The notes: generated from the letters alone by a model not told the origin. Counted from the first letter of the stretch, positions 33,943-45,559 are shown. The stretch is DNA of 64,000 nucleotides from Herbiconiux moechotypicola (GCF_024979255.1 NZ_JANLCN010000010.1:1-64000), one strand, 5' to 3'. Made by a program: numbers and translations.

Positions 33943-34704
33943 GTGAGCGACAGCACGGACGGTCCGCGCAGCGGCGAGGGGAGTGACGGCGGCACCGGGG
34001 CAGAACGCCCGGTCGGCGTGCCGGCCGCCTCGTCGAAGACCCCGAAAGGCCGGCTCGTGCTCGCGGGGGTGGTCGCGGCCGTCGTGGTGGTGCTGGGAGC
34101 GTTCGCGGCGGGATGGTTGTCGGCGCCGCGGGTGCCGGTACCGGGCGACACCAGCGTGGAGGCAGGGTTCGCCCGCGACATGCAGCAGCACCACGACCAG
34201 GCGGTGCAGATGGCGATGATCGTGCGCGACGAGACCGACGATCCGGACGTACGCCAGCTCGCCTACGACATCGCCACCTCGCAGTCGCAGCAGTCGGGTC
34301 AGATGTACGCCTGGCTCAACGCGTGGGGGCTGCCTCAGGCCTCGAGCCAGCCGTCGATGACCTGGATGCTGCAGCCGACTCTCGACGGCTCCGACAACGG
34401 CCACGGCGGCCATGCCGGCTCCGCCACGGCGTCGAGCGGGTCGGGCGACATGGTGCCGGGCGGCCCGATGCCCGGGATGGCCTCGGACGAGGACATCCAG
34501 CGGCTCGGTGAGCTGAGCGGCGTCGACGCCGAGCGCCTCTTTCTGCAGCTCATGATCGCCCACCACCAGGGCGGCGTGGAGATGGCCGAGGCGGTGGAGG
34601 CCCGCACCACGAATCCGCTGGTGCTCGCGCTCGCCAAGGCCGTGATCTTCGCCCAGTCGGGCGAGATCGACTACATGACCGAGCTGCTGGCCGAACGCGG
34701 CTGA
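33943..34704 (+). CDS. DUF305 domain protein
   Basis: A 253-residue protein from GTG at 33943. It has one N-terminal membrane segment and an extracytoplasmic ferritin-like DUF305 domain with the paired motif DMQQHHDQAVQMA and MIAHHQGGVEMA, 150 residues apart. His/Met-rich stretches (GHGGHAG, PMPGMA) lie between them. Family members are linked to copper or other metal handling at the envelope. A GTG at 33919 inside the previous gene is an alternative start. It is co-transcribed with the DUF3105 gene. Confidence 0.8.
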   Translation: MSDSTDGPRSGEGSDGGTGAERPVGVPAASSKTPKGRLVLAGVVAAVVVVLGAFAAGWLSAPRVPVPGDTSVEAGFARDMQQHHDQAVQMAMIVRDETDDPDVRQLAYDIATSQSQQSGQMYAWLNAWGLPQASSQPSMTWMLQPTLDGSDNGHGGHAGSATASSGSGDMVPGGPMPGMASDEDIQRLGELSGVDAERLFLQLMIAHHQGGVEMAEAVEARTTNPLVLALAKAVIFAQSGEIDYMTELLAERG

Positions 34705-34743
34705 CGCCTCGACACCGCCTCAGCCCTGACGACCCTCAGCCCC

Positions 34744-36933
<2,190 letters not shown>

Positions 36934-36939
36934 AGGTCG

Positions 36940-36945
36940 AGCCTA
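36940..36945 (-). promoter_or_regulatory. Predicted -10 element of the recQ promoter
   Basis: TAGGCT on the minus strand, 6 bases before the GTG start of recQ. Confidence 0.5.
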
Positions 36946-37026
36946 GTTCGGCCCCAGGACATCACCGCCGCCGCGACCGCTCTGTGGAGAATTCCCACCC
37001 CGCACCACACTGTGCAGGAGAGCACC

Positions 37027-38724
37027 TCACCGTTCGAGCGTCACCTCGACGATGCTGCACCCGGGCGCGGGAGACGCCAGCGCCGAGTCGAGCTCCCCCC
37101 GGCGGGTCACCTGCCGGTGCTCCCATCCGTACGCGGCGGCGAGCGCCGCGAGGTCGACGGCCTGCGGCGTGTAGAGCACCCGGTCGAACGCCTCCCGCTC
37201 GGCCGTTCCCGCCACCTCGAGACCGTCGAAGATGGTGCCGCCACCGTCGTTGCCGACCACGAGCTGCACCCGCGGAACCGGCTCTCCCGGCGTGCGTGCG
37301 AGCGCCCCGGCGTCGTGCAGCAGCGCGAGATCGCCGAGCAGCACGCGCGTGGTGCCCACCCGCCTGGCGCCCGAACCGGCCGCCGCGGCCGCGATCCCGA
37401 GCGCCGTCGACACCGTGCCGTCGATCCCGGCGAGTCCGCGGTTCGCGTGCACCGGGATGCGCTTGCCCGCCGCCGCCTGGTCGAGCACCCGGATGAGGCG
37501 GGAGGCGCCGATCACGAGCCGATCGTGCGGCCAGCTCGCCCTCCAGGCCGCCCGCACGAGCGAGCGCCGGGTGACCGGCGCGTTCAGCGCCGCGAGCTCG
37601 CCCCGGGCGAAGGCGCGCGACGCATCGACGTCCCCGGTACCACTGTCGCTCACCACGGGGGCGTCGACGTCGTCCTCGGCATCGGCCTCGTCGAGCAGGC
37701 CCCGGCCGGTGAGCACCCAGCGGTTGGTCCACGACCGCGCCTGCGGGTCGCGCGGATCCAGGCCCGACACGTCGACCCCCGCCACCGCACGGGCACCGGC
37801 GGGCAGGAAGGGTGCCCCCCGGCCCGCCACCACCAGCACCTCGACGCCCGGCCGGCCGAGCACCGCAGGCACCTCGCGACTGAGGGTGGGATGCCCGAAC
37901 ACGATGGCCCGCTCGACCTCGCCGCCGAACTCGGGATGCGCGAGCAGCTCGCGATACGACCCCACCAGCAGCGGCCCGAAGCGGGCTCCGCTGGAGACCT
38001 CGGCGACGAGCGGTAGGCCCGCGCGGCGGGCCGTCTCCTCGGCGACCTCTCCCGCATCCGCCCCCGCGATCACGATCGTGCGCGGCCCGGCTTCCAGGCG
38101 CGCGATCGCACCATCGGAGGGCACCGCCGCCACGGGAGCGGCCCAGGGCACCGTGGCGATCGACGGGTCGACCGAACCCGACAACGGCTCCGCGAACTGG
38201 AGGTTGAGATGAACCGCCCCCGCGGGCCGGCCCGAACCGCCGGTGGCCTCCGCCACCGCCCACTCTGCGAGCGCACCCGCGTCAGGGATGCCCTGAGCGG
38301 TCGGTGCCGGCACGTCGACCTCGGCCACGGCGAACACCCCGAAGATGCCGGGCTGCACGGTGGTCTGGTTCGAGCCGGTGCCGCGGAGCGACTCCGGCCG
38401 GTCGGCGGTGAGCACGATCATCGGCACCCCCGAGTGGTGCGCCTCCACCACGGCGGGCACGAGGTTGGCCACCGCCGTGCCCGAGGTCGTCACGACCAGC
38501 GCCGGCCGGCCGCTCTCGCGCGCGATGCCGAGCGCGGTGAACGCCGCGACGCGCTCGTCGATCCGCACGTGCAGCCGGATGCGGCCCTGGGTCTCCAGGC
38601 GTGCCAGCTCCAGAGCCAGAGCCTGCGACCGCGAACCGGGAGACACCACGGCGTGCTCGACCCCTCGTTCGACCAGCTCGGCGGCGAGCCGGTGCGCGAA
38701 CGTGGTGGCGGGACTGACCGTCAC
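37027..38724 (-). CDS. menD: 2-succinyl-5-enolpyruvyl-6-hydroxy-3-cyclohexene-1-carboxylate synthase
   Basis: A 565-residue thiamine-diphosphate enzyme of menaquinone synthesis that adds 2-oxoglutarate-derived succinic semialdehyde to isochorismate. Visible marks are AVVSPGSRSQALALEL, the catalytic region HVRIDERVAAFTALGIA, TTSGTAVANLVPAVVEAHHSGVPMIVLTADRP and the ThDP/Mg loop VVGNDGGGTIF. The GTG start overlaps the stop of the upstream PLD-N gene (GTGA). Together with menA, menE, menB and menC it forms one men locus split over both strands. Confidence 0.93.
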   Translation of the reverse strand: MTVSPATTFAHRLAAELVERGVEHAVVSPGSRSQALALELARLETQGRIRLHVRIDERVAAFTALGIARESGRPALVVTTSGTAVANLVPAVVEAHHSGVPMIVLTADRPESLRGTGSNQTTVQPGIFGVFAVAEVDVPAPTAQGIPDAGALAEWAVAEATGGSGRPAGAVHLNLQFAEPLSGSVDPSIATVPWAAPVAAVPSDGAIARLEAGPRTIVIAGADAGEVAEETARRAGLPLVAEVSSGARFGPLLVGSYRELLAHPEFGGEVERAIVFGHPTLSREVPAVLGRPGVEVLVVAGRGAPFLPAGARAVAGVDVSGLDPRDPQARSWTNRWVLTGRGLLDEADAEDDVDAPVVSDSGTGDVDASRAFARGELAALNAPVTRRSLVRAAWRASWPHDRLVIGASRLIRVLDQAAAGKRIPVHANRGLAGIDGTVSTALGIAAAAAGSGARRVGTTRVLLGDLALLHDAGALARTPGEPVPRVQLVVGNDGGGTIFDGLEVAGTAEREAFDRVLYTPQAVDLAALAAAYGWEHRQVTRRGELDSALASPAPGCSIVEVTLER

Positions 38725-39071
38725 CGCTCGGCGCGGCCGCTGTCCGACTCGTCGTCGGTCTCGGCCAGGCGCTTCTCGAGCTCACGGATGCGCTCATCTT
38801 GCTGGGGGTCGTACACGGGCTTGATGGTGCCGAGGAAGTCGGGGTCGTCGTCGGGCGCGAGAGTGCGCGGCGGCGGCGTGGTCGACCGGCGCCCGCGCCC
38901 GATGAGGAGCCACAGGATGCCGCCGAGCGGCGTGAACAACAGGATGATGAGCACCCAGACGGGCCGGGGAAGAGCCTTCACTCGCGACTTCGGGAGCATG
39001 AGGCAGTCGACCAGCGCGTACACGGTGAACGCCACGATGACGATCACGAGTGCGAGGAGTAGGCGGGCCAT
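38721..39071 (-). CDS. PLD nuclease N-terminal domain membrane protein
   Basis: A 116-residue protein with two membrane segments (LLLALVIVIVAFTVYALVDCL and PVWVLIILLFTPLGGILWLLIG). This is the PLDc_N module without any phospholipase domain. A charged C-terminal tail of 55 residues follows and is probably helical at EERIRELEKRLAE-like positions. It is co-transcribed with menD through a GTGA overlap, so it may assist the membrane-linked quinone pathway, but no function is known. A -10 hexamer 6 bases before the ATG makes this the promoter for menD as well. Confidence 0.78.
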   Translation of the reverse strand: MARLLLALVIVIVAFTVYALVDCLMLPKSRVKALPRPVWVLIILLFTPLGGILWLLIGRGRRSTTPPPRTLAPDDDPDFLGTIKPVYDPQQDERIRELEKRLAETDDESDSGRAER

Positions 39072-39077
39072 GGAGCA

Positions 39078-39083
39078 ACTGTA
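39078..39083 (-). promoter_or_regulatory. Predicted -10 element for the PLDc_N-menD operon
   Basis: TACAGT on the minus strand, 6 bases before the ATG at 39071. Confidence 0.5.
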
Positions 39084-39152
39084 CCCCCGGCATCCGGGAG
39101 CCGACTGCGTGTTCTCCCACCGCGCACCGGCGGGCGTTCAGGATGCGCGGCC

Positions 39153-39158
39153 TAGACT
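39153..39158 (+). promoter_or_regulatory. Predicted -10 element of a leaderless promoter
   Basis: TAGACT, 7 bases before the GTG at 39166. Confidence 0.5.
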
Positions 39159-39165
39159 CGAGGGC

Positions 39166-39525
39166 GTGAATCCCGGACGCACCTGGCTCGTGTACACCCT
39201 CATCCGCCTGGGTATCTTCGCGGTCGTGCTCACGGTGCTGCTCCTCGTGGGCATCACACCCTGGATCGCGGCGGTGCTGGCCGCGGTGATCGCCCTCTGC
39301 ATCTCGATCATCGCCCTGCGCCGCCCTCGCGACGAGGCCTCGCGATCGCTGCACGACGCCCGGGCGTCGCGCGGCCGCGCGTCGCGCGACACCGAGGCGC
39401 CCCGCTCCGACGACGAGCTGGCCGAAGACGACGCCATCGAGTCGGCACGCGCCACCGAACCCGCCGACGATTCCCCCGCCGAACCGGCTCAGAATCCGAA
39501 CGACAACCCGAGCCCCACGCCGTAG
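39166..39525 (+). CDS. DUF4229 domain membrane protein
   Basis: A 119-residue protein. Two adjacent membrane segments (TWLVYTLIRLGIFAVVLTVL and PWIAAVLAAVIALCISIIAL) are followed by RRPRDEASRSLHDARA and an acidic, disordered tail, which is the DUF4229 layout seen next to men genes in actinobacteria. The function is unknown. Its last 37 bases overlap the 3' end of menA on the opposite strand. The GTG start is placed by the -10 hexamer; the longer frame upstream is antisense to menD. Confidence 0.75.
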   Translation: MNPGRTWLVYTLIRLGIFAVVLTVLLLVGITPWIAAVLAAVIALCISIIALRRPRDEASRSLHDARASRGRASRDTEAPRSDDELAEDDAIESARATEPADDSPAEPAQNPNDNPSPTP

Positions 39526-40448
39526 AGCAGCCCGAACAGGCTCGTGAGCTGCAGCACCGTCACGAACTCCCGCGGCTTCTTGGCCGTGAGCATGATGATG
39601 GTGGCCGGCACCGTCACGAGCAGGGTGAAGAACACCAGCGGAGCCAGCGGGTAGAGCAGGCTGAAGAACGCCAGGATCGCGTAGGCGACGAGCAGCCAGA
39701 ACACGTAGACGATGCGCGACGCCGTGCGGCCGATGAGCACGGCCAGGGTGCGCTTCTTCACCAGCCGGTCTTGCTCGATGTCGCGGATGTTGTTGGCCAT
39801 GAGCACCGCGCACGCGATGGCCCCCGCCGCGACCCCGCCGGCCCAGCTCTCGAAGTTCACCTCTCCGGCCAGGATGAACGTGGTGCCCGCGGTGGCCACC
39901 AGACCGAAGAAGACGAACACGAACAGCTCGCCCAGCGCGTAGTACCCGTAGGGGTGCTTGCCGCCGGTATAGAACCACCCCGCCGCGATAGCCGCGGCGC
40001 CCACGGCGAGCAGCCACCAGTGGCCGGTGAGCACGGTGATGACGACACCGGATGCGGCGGCGAGCCCGAAGAACACCAGGGCGACCGCGAGCACGCGCTT
40101 GGCCGGCACGAGCCCCGACCCGGTGAGCCGAGGTGGCCCGACTCGCACGTCGTCGGTGCCGCGCACGCCGTCGGAGTAGTCGTTGGCGTAGTTCACACCG
40201 ATCTGCAGGAAGACCGCGACCAGGAGGCACAGCAGCAGCCTCGTCTTCGAGATGTCGGTGATGACCATCGCCGCGCCGGCTCCGAGCGCCACCGGCGCCA
40301 CCGAGAGGGTGAGCGTGCGCAGTCTCGCCCCGGCGACCCAGGCGCCGAACGCCGAGCGGGGACCACGGGGAGCGGGGGTACCGGTCGCACTGCGGCCTGC
40401 GGCCTGCCTCGCCGGGTTGCCCGACGGGCGCTTCTTCGTTTTCGACAT
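39489..40448 (-). CDS. menA: 1,4-dihydroxy-2-naphthoate polyprenyltransferase
   Basis: A 319-residue UbiA-type membrane prenyltransferase with about nine membrane segments. The two aspartate-rich sites are NYANDYSDGVRGTDD and NNIRDIEQDRLVKKRTLAVLIG. It joins a polyprenyl chain to dihydroxynaphthoate to give demethylmenaquinone. The N-terminal 30 residues are basic and cytosolic. A TAGACT hexamer at 40459-40464, which contains the stop codon of menE, lies 10 bases before the ATG and could drive menA separately. Confidence 0.92.
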   Translation of the reverse strand: MSKTKKRPSGNPARQAAGRSATGTPAPRGPRSAFGAWVAGARLRTLTLSVAPVALGAGAAMVITDISKTRLLLCLLVAVFLQIGVNYANDYSDGVRGTDDVRVGPPRLTGSGLVPAKRVLAVALVFFGLAAASGVVITVLTGHWWLLAVGAAAIAAGWFYTGGKHPYGYYALGELFVFVFFGLVATAGTTFILAGEVNFESWAGGVAAGAIACAVLMANNIRDIEQDRLVKKRTLAVLIGRTASRIVYVFWLLVAYAILAFFSLLYPLAPLVFFTLLVTVPATIIMLTAKKPREFVTVLQLTSLFGLLYGVGLGLSFGF

Positions 40449-40458
40449 CTCGCGGGCG

Positions 40459-40464
40459 AGTCTA
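40459..40464 (-). promoter_or_regulatory. Predicted -10 element of menA overlapping the menE stop
   Basis: TAGACT on the minus strand; its first three bases are the TAG stop codon of menE. It lies 10 bases before the menA ATG. Confidence 0.35.
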
Positions 40465-41688
40465 GTCTCGGGGCCCTTGGAACCAGCTGGCCACCGACTG
40501 CCGGTCGGGTTTGCCCGAGGCCAGGCGCGGCAGTGCGGGCACCCACTCGATCTCGGCGGGCGCCGCCGGCCGGCCGAGCTGCGCGATGACGGCGGCCCGG
40601 GCCGCACGCCAGCTCTCGTCAGGATCGACACCCGCACCCGCACCTGGGCCGGCACCTGCACCTGCACCTGCAGCCGGCCCGACCCCGCTCTCCGCCACGA
40701 CCACGGGCACCTGCCCCCAGGTCTCGTCGGCCGCCGCGACCACCACGGCCGACTCCAGCCCCGGCACGCCCTGGACCAGTCGCTCCACTCGATCGAGCGA
40801 CACCTTGACCCCGCCCGAGATGATGACGTTGTCGAGCCGGCCCGTCACCGCGACCACACCGTCCTCGACACTGCCCCCGTCTGAGGTGCGGTACCACCGC
40901 CGCCCCTCCGCCACGACGAAACGATCGGCCGTGAGCTCGTCGTCTCCGAGGTAGCCCTCGGCGAGCATGGGCCCGCCGATCTGGAGTTCGCCCCCGACCT
41001 CGCGCACGACCGCGCTGCCGATCGGGCGCCCGTCATAGACGCAGCCACCCGCGGTCTCGCTGGAGCCATAGGTGCGCACCACCCGCATCTCGAGAGCGCG
41101 CGCACGCTCGTGCAGGCGACGCGGGAGCGCCTGGCCGCCGATGAGCACCGCGTCGAATCGCCGCGCGGCCCGCCTCACCCGCTCGTCGGTCTCGGCCGCT
41201 TCCACCACCCTCGCCAGCTGCGCCGGCACGAGTGAGGTGTAGCGGCGCGGGTGCGTGAGCCGCTCAGCGAGATCAGTGAACTGCGACGCCGAGAAGTGAC
41301 CGGCGCCGTGCACCACGGCAGCCTGCACCACGGGCGCCGTGCCCGCCGTGATGGACCGCACGAGCACCTGGAGGCCGGCGATGTAGTGCACCGGCAGCGC
41401 GAGCAGCCACTGGCCACCACCGCCGAGGGCGTTCTCGGTGGCTGCCGCCGAAGACAGCAGTGCATCGGCCGACAGCATGACCCGCTTCGGAGCGCCCGAC
41501 GACCCCGAGGTCTCCACCACGAGCGCGACCCTCCCGGGGACCTCGGAGGGGAGGGCACCGCCGGAACGGTGCTCGGCGTCGGAGGACTCGCGCGGGAGGA
41601 TCGCCGGCCCGTCGTGCGCGAGAGCGCGCTGCAGGGACTCCACGACCGCCGAGGTCTCCGCCTCGACGATCTCGAGCGGTCTGGTCAT
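40462..41688 (-). CDS. menE: o-succinylbenzoate-CoA ligase
   Basis: A 408-residue adenylate-forming enzyme that activates o-succinylbenzoate with CoA. Motifs are VVETSGSSGAPKRV (AMP loop), RTYGSSETAGGCVYDG, GRLDNVIISGGVKVS and the catalytic lysine in LPRLASGKPDR. It is shorter than typical MenE because the N-terminal part is compact. Near residues 335-355 is an Ala/Gly repeat (AAGAGAGAGPGAGAG) encoded by a CACCTG-type hexamer repeat. Identification rests on motifs plus the men neighbours on both sides. Confidence 0.88.
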   Translation of the reverse strand: MTRPLEIVEAETSAVVESLQRALAHDGPAILPRESSDAEHRSGGALPSEVPGRVALVVETSGSSGAPKRVMLSADALLSSAAATENALGGGGQWLLALPVHYIAGLQVLVRSITAGTAPVVQAAVVHGAGHFSASQFTDLAERLTHPRRYTSLVPAQLARVVEAAETDERVRRAARRFDAVLIGGQALPRRLHERARALEMRVVRTYGSSETAGGCVYDGRPIGSAVVREVGGELQIGGPMLAEGYLGDDELTADRFVVAEGRRWYRTSDGGSVEDGVVAVTGRLDNVIISGGVKVSLDRVERLVQGVPGLESAVVVAAADETWGQVPVVVAESGVGPAAGAGAGAGPGAGAGVDPDESWRAARAAVIAQLGRPAAPAEIEWVPALPRLASGKPDRQSVASWFQGPRD

Positions 41689-41707
41689 GAGAGACGGACC
41701 CGCGCCA

Positions 41708-42625
41708 TCAGAAGTGGTAGGGGAAGGCCGACCAGTCGGGGTCGCGCTTCTCGAGGAAGGAGTCGCGGCCCTCGACGGCCTCGTCGCTGGCGTAGGCGAG
41801 GCGGGTGGCCTCGCCGGCGAACACCTGCTGACCAACCAGGCCGTCGTCGACCGCGTTGAAGGCGAACTTGAGCATGCGCACCGCCGTGGGCGACTTGCCG
41901 AGGATGACCCGGGCCCAGCGCAGCGCCTCGGCCTCGAGCTCGGCGTGCGGCACCACGCGGTTCACCGCGCCCATCTCGTAGGCGCGCTGGGCGCTGTACT
42001 CCTCGGCGAGGAAGAACACCTCACGCGCGAACTTCTGCCCCACCTGGCGCGCGAAGTAGGCGCTGCCGTAGCCCGCGTCGAACGACCCCACGTCGGCGTC
42101 GGTCTGCTTGAACCGCCCGTGCTCGGCGCTGGCGATGGTGAGGTCGCACACCACGTGCAGCGAGTGCCCTCCGCCCGCCGCCCAGCCGGGCACCACCGCG
42201 ATGACCACCTTCGGCATGAACCGGATGAGCCGCTGCACCTCGAGGATGTGCAGCCGACCCGAGCGCGCCTGGTCGATGCCCGCCGCGGTCTCCTCTTCGG
42301 AGTACTTGTAGCCGTCGCGCCCTCGGATGCGCTGGTCTCCGCCGCTGCAGAACGCCCACCCGCCGTCGCGCGGGCTCGGGCCGTTGCCCGTGATGAGCAC
42401 CACGCCCACCCTCGGGTTCTGCCGGGCGTCGTCGAGCGCGATGTAGAGCTCGTCGACCGTCTTGGGCCGGAAGGCGTTGCGCACCTCGGGCCGGTCGAAC
42501 GCGATGCGCGCCACCCTGCCCTCCACGTCGAGGTGGTAGGTGATGTCGGTGAAGCCCTCGGAGACCGGTGCGACCACCCATTCGGCGGGATCGAAGATGT
42601 CGGAGACCGTGGTGCGTTCACTCAT
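41708..42625 (-). CDS. menB: 1,4-dihydroxy-2-naphthoyl-CoA synthase
   Basis: A 305-residue crotonase-fold enzyme that closes the naphthoate ring. Diagnostic stretches are ITYHLDVEGRVARIAFDRPEVRNAFRPKT, WAFCSGGDQRIRG, VVPGWAAGGGHSLHVVCDL and the catalytic region TDADVGSFDAGYGSAYFARQVG. Length and motifs are those of classical MenB. It has its own leaderless -10 (42632-42637) and is divergent from menC; menE starts 20 bases after its stop. Confidence 0.95.
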   Translation of the reverse strand: MSERTTVSDIFDPAEWVVAPVSEGFTDITYHLDVEGRVARIAFDRPEVRNAFRPKTVDELYIALDDARQNPRVGVVLITGNGPSPRDGGWAFCSGGDQRIRGRDGYKYSEEETAAGIDQARSGRLHILEVQRLIRFMPKVVIAVVPGWAAGGGHSLHVVCDLTIASAEHGRFKQTDADVGSFDAGYGSAYFARQVGQKFAREVFFLAEEYSAQRAYEMGAVNRVVPHAELEAEALRWARVILGKSPTAVRMLKFAFNAVDDGLVGQQVFAGEATRLAYASDEAVEGRDSFLEKRDPDWSAFPYHF

Positions 42626-42631
42626 GCTGCA

Positions 42632-42637
42632 AGGCTA
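42632..42637 (-). promoter_or_regulatory. Predicted -10 element of the menB promoter
   Basis: TAGCCT on the minus strand, 6 bases before the menB ATG. The 87-base gap to menC must also hold the menC promoter, which I cannot assign. Confidence 0.5.
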
Positions 42638-42712
42638 CGCCCCACGCGCATCCGGGACTCTCGAAGCCGGATGCTGTGGAGAACCTCGCTCGCGCGGCAG
42701 ACTTGTGCAGGA

Positions 42713-43747
42713 ATGGACGAGACGACGACGCCCCCACCGCTCGACGAGCTGCTCGGCGGGATGCAGGTGGTGGCCCTCCCCCTGCACACCCGCTTCCGCG
42801 GTCAGGACACGCGCGAGCTCGCGCTGTTCGAAGGCCCGGCGGGGTGGACCGAGTTCTCCCCCTTCATCGAGTACGGCGACCACGAGGCGGCAGCCTGGCT
42901 CCGCGCGGCGATCGACTTCGGCTGGGCGCCCGCGCCGGCGTCCGCACCCGTGCCGGCGTCCGCACCCGCGTCCGTCCCCACCCGCACCTCCATCCCCGTC
43001 AACGCCACCCTCCCCGCGGTCGCCCCCGAGCGCGTGGAGGAGGTGCTCGCCCACTACGACGGTTGCCGCACCGTCAAGGTGAAGGTCGCCGAGCGCCGCC
43101 AGACGCTCGACGACGACGTGGCCCGGGTGCAGCGCGTGCGCGAGCTCGTGGGGGCCGAGGGCCGCATCCGCCTCGACGCCAACGGCGCCTGGAACCTCGA
43201 CGAGGCCGAGCACGCCGTGCACCGGCTGGCGGAGTTCGACCTCGAGTACCTGGAGCAGCCCTGCGCGAGCGTCGACGAGCTCGCCGAGCTGCGCCGCCGC
43301 ATCCGCTACCTCGGCATCCCCGTGGCGGCCGACGAGAGCGTGCGCAAGGCCGACGACCCCCTCGCCGTGGCCCGGGCCGGCGCCGCCGACCTGCTTGTGG
43401 TGAAGGCGCAGCCGCTCGGTGGGGTTCGGCGCGCCGCGGCGCTGGTGGCCGAGGCCGGGCTGCCCGCCGTGGTGTCGAGCGCGCTGGAGAGTTCGGTGGG
43501 CATCGCGATGGGGGCGCATCTGGCAGCAGCCCTGCCCGAACTCCCCTACGATTGCGGGCTTGCGACCGTCGACCTGTTCACGGGAGACGTCGCGGCGCCC
43601 GGCCGGAGCCTCGTGCCGCGTGGCGGCAGCATCCCGGTCGAGCGGCCCGAGGTCGACCCGGCACAGCTCGAACGCTGGAAGGCCGCACCCGAGCGCGAGC
43701 GCTGGTGGCGCGACCGCGTCGAGCGCGTGCACGCCCTCCTGCGATAG
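42713..43747 (+). CDS. menC: o-succinylbenzoate synthase
   Basis: A 344-residue enolase-superfamily enzyme that dehydrates SHCHC to o-succinylbenzoate. Catalytic lysines lie in CRTVKVKVAE and LLVVKAQPLGG. Metal ligands are in IRLDANGAWNLDEA, YLEQPC and VAADESVRK, and SALESSVGIAMGAHLAAALP is the usual C-terminal barrel motif. Residues 72-89 are a Pro/Ala/Ser insertion encoded by a near-perfect 15-base tandem repeat. It is the only men enzyme here on the + strand and converges on fgd. Confidence 0.92.
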   Translation: MDETTTPPPLDELLGGMQVVALPLHTRFRGQDTRELALFEGPAGWTEFSPFIEYGDHEAAAWLRAAIDFGWAPAPASAPVPASAPASVPTRTSIPVNATLPAVAPERVEEVLAHYDGCRTVKVKVAERRQTLDDDVARVQRVRELVGAEGRIRLDANGAWNLDEAEHAVHRLAEFDLEYLEQPCASVDELAELRRRIRYLGIPVAADESVRKADDPLAVARAGAADLLVVKAQPLGGVRRAAALVAEAGLPAVVSSALESSVGIAMGAHLAAALPELPYDCGLATVDLFTGDVAAPGRSLVPRGGSIPVERPEVDPAQLERWKAAPERERWWRDRVERVHALLR

Positions 43748-43778
43748 CCCCACAAGCCCCCGCGCCCGCGCCGGCGTC

Positions 43779-44783
43779 CTACCCGAGCGCCCGCAGCCGC
43801 GGCGCCAGGTCGCGCTCGAACAGCGTCATGAACCGCTCCTGGTCGTGCCCCGGCGCGTGGAACACGAGATGGTTGAAGCCCCAGTCGACGTACTGCCCGA
43901 TCTGCGCGGCCACCTCGTCGGGGTCGGTGCCCACGATCCAGCGCTTGGCGATGGTCTCGATCGGCAGCGCGTCGGCGGCCTTCTCCATCTCGATCGGGTC
44001 GGTGATGTCGTGCTTCTGCTCCTTCGAGAGCGACAGCGGCGACCAGAAGCGGGTGTTGTCGAGCGCGGCGTCGAGCGTCTCCTCGTAGGAGAGCTTGATC
44101 TCGATCATGCGATCGATGTCCTCGAACGAACGCCCCGCCTTCTCGGCGCCCTCCTTCACGGCCGGCACCAGCTGCTCGGTGTAGAGCTCGGCTCCCTTGC
44201 CCGAGGTGCAGATGAAGCCGTCGCCCGCACGCCCGGCGTAGCGCGCCACGACCGGTCCGCCCGCGGCGATGTACACCGGCACGCCTCCGGGCTCCACGTC
44301 GTAGATGGAGGCGTCGACAGTGGAGTAGTACTCGCCCTCGTACGACACACGGTCGCCCGTCCACAGCTCGCGCATGAGCGCCACGGCCTCGCGCAGACGC
44401 GCGAACCGCTCCTTGAACTCCGGCCATTCCTTCGCGCCCGTGGCGATCTCGTTGAGCGCCTCTCCCGAGCCCACGCCCAGCCACATGCGGCCCGGGTAGA
44501 GCACGCTCATCGAGGCGAAGTACTGCGCCAGCACCGCCGGGTTGTAGCGGAAGGTGGGCGTGAGCACGCTCGTGCCGATGCGCACCGACGAGGTGCGCTC
44601 CCCCACCGCGGCCATCCAGGCCAGCGCCGACGGCGCATGCCCACCGGTGTGCCGCCAGGGCTGGAAGTGGTCGCTCACGGCGACCGACTCGAAGCCGTGC
44701 CCCTCGGCGGCGACGGCGATCTCCACCAGCTCCCGCGGGCCGAACTGCTCGGCAGAAGCCTTGTATCCCAGCGTGATGGCCAT
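43779..44783 (-). CDS. fgd: F420-dependent glucose-6-phosphate dehydrogenase
   Basis: A 334-residue luciferase-fold enzyme that oxidises glucose 6-phosphate and reduces cofactor F420. From memory it lines up with mycobacterial FGD1 almost throughout: [92 protein letters not shown] and [20 protein letters not shown] lies 7 bases before the ATG. It supplies F420H2 for proteins such as the PPOX-fold gene at 3651. It is followed on the same strand, 14 bases away, by the kyn operon's last gene upstream. Confidence 0.93.
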   Translation of the reverse strand: MAITLGYKASAEQFGPRELVEIAVAAEGHGFESVAVSDHFQPWRHTGGHAPSALAWMAAVGERTSSVRIGTSVLTPTFRYNPAVLAQYFASMSVLYPGRMWLGVGSGEALNEIATGAKEWPEFKERFARLREAVALMRELWTGDRVSYEGEYYSTVDASIYDVEPGGVPVYIAAGGPVVARYAGRAGDGFICTSGKGAELYTEQLVPAVKEGAEKAGRSFEDIDRMIEIKLSYEETLDAALDNTRFWSPLSLSKEQKHDITDPIEMEKAADALPIETIAKRWIVGTDPDEVAAQIGQYVDWGFNHLVFHAPGHDQERFMTLFERDLAPRLRALG

Positions 44784-44797
44784 GTGCGTGCCTTCCT

Positions 44798-45559
44798 TCA
44801 GTGCGCGTCCCCGCGCCGGCCGGGTGCCTCGAGCGCGGCGAGCACGCTCGGCCACACGGCGGTGGCGGGGTCGATGAGTTCGTAGTGACCGGCCGCGGCG
44901 AGCGGGGTGAACCGGATGCGCGGGTCACGATCAGCGTAAACCCGGCTGAACGAGGCGGGCACCTCGTCGTCGTCCTCCCCGTGTACGAGCGCGAGGGTGG
45001 GTCCGTCGGGCACGGGCAGGGTCATCGGGTCGGCAGCCGCCAGCCGGTCGATGAAGCCGGGCTCCGACGGGCCGCCGAGCAGCTCGCCGACCGCGTCGCC
45101 GCTGAGCGCCAGCCGGTGCGCCTCGGCGAGGTCGAGCACCCCGGCCAGCGACACCACGTGGTCGACCGACGCGACCGCGGCGGATCCCGACGCCGCCTGG
45201 CTCCAGACCGCGAGATGCCCACCCGCCGAGTGCCCCGCGAGCACCACCCGCGACACGGACCCCGCACCGAAGCGCTCCCGCACCAGCTCGGGCGCCGCGG
45301 CCACGATCCGGCGCACGTCGTCGAAAGTGTGCGGCCACCCGCCGCCCCCGCCGACCCGCCGGAACTCCGGCAGCGCCACCGCCCATCCGGCCTCCGCGAG
45401 CGCGACGGCCATCGGGCGCAGATGCGTGCGGTCCCACCGGCTGCGCCAGAAGCCCCCGTGCAGCAGCACGACGAGGCCGCGCATCCCGTCGCCCCGGTAC
45501 AGCTCGATCAGCTGATCGGGATGCGCCCCGTAGACGTCGACGTGATCGGGCTCACGCAC
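44798..45559 (-). CDS. Alpha/beta hydrolase, probable kynurenine formamidase
   Basis: A 253-residue enzyme with the oxyanion motif [13 protein letters not shown], the nucleophile serine in [14 protein letters not shown], an acid in [11 protein letters not shown] and the histidine in [10 protein letters not shown]. This HGGxW arrangement is shared with the alpha/beta-type kynurenine formamidases. It overlaps kynU by 8 bases and lies in the kynA-kynU operon, which supports hydrolysis of N-formylkynurenine to kynurenine. It is not of the metal-dependent bacterial KynB family, so the kynB symbol is withheld. The start is GTG. Confidence 0.78.
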   Translation of the reverse strand: MREPDHVDVYGAHPDQLIELYRGDGMRGLVVLLHGGFWRSRWDRTHLRPMAVALAEAGWAVALPEFRRVGGGGGWPHTFDDVRRIVAAAPELVRERFGAGSVSRVVLAGHSAGGHLAVWSQAASGSAAVASVDHVVSLAGVLDLAEAHRLALSGDAVGELLGGPSEPGFIDRLAAADPMTLPVPDGPTLALVHGEDDDEVPASFSRVYADRDPRIRFTPLAAAGHYELIDPATAVWPSVLAALEAPGRRGDAH

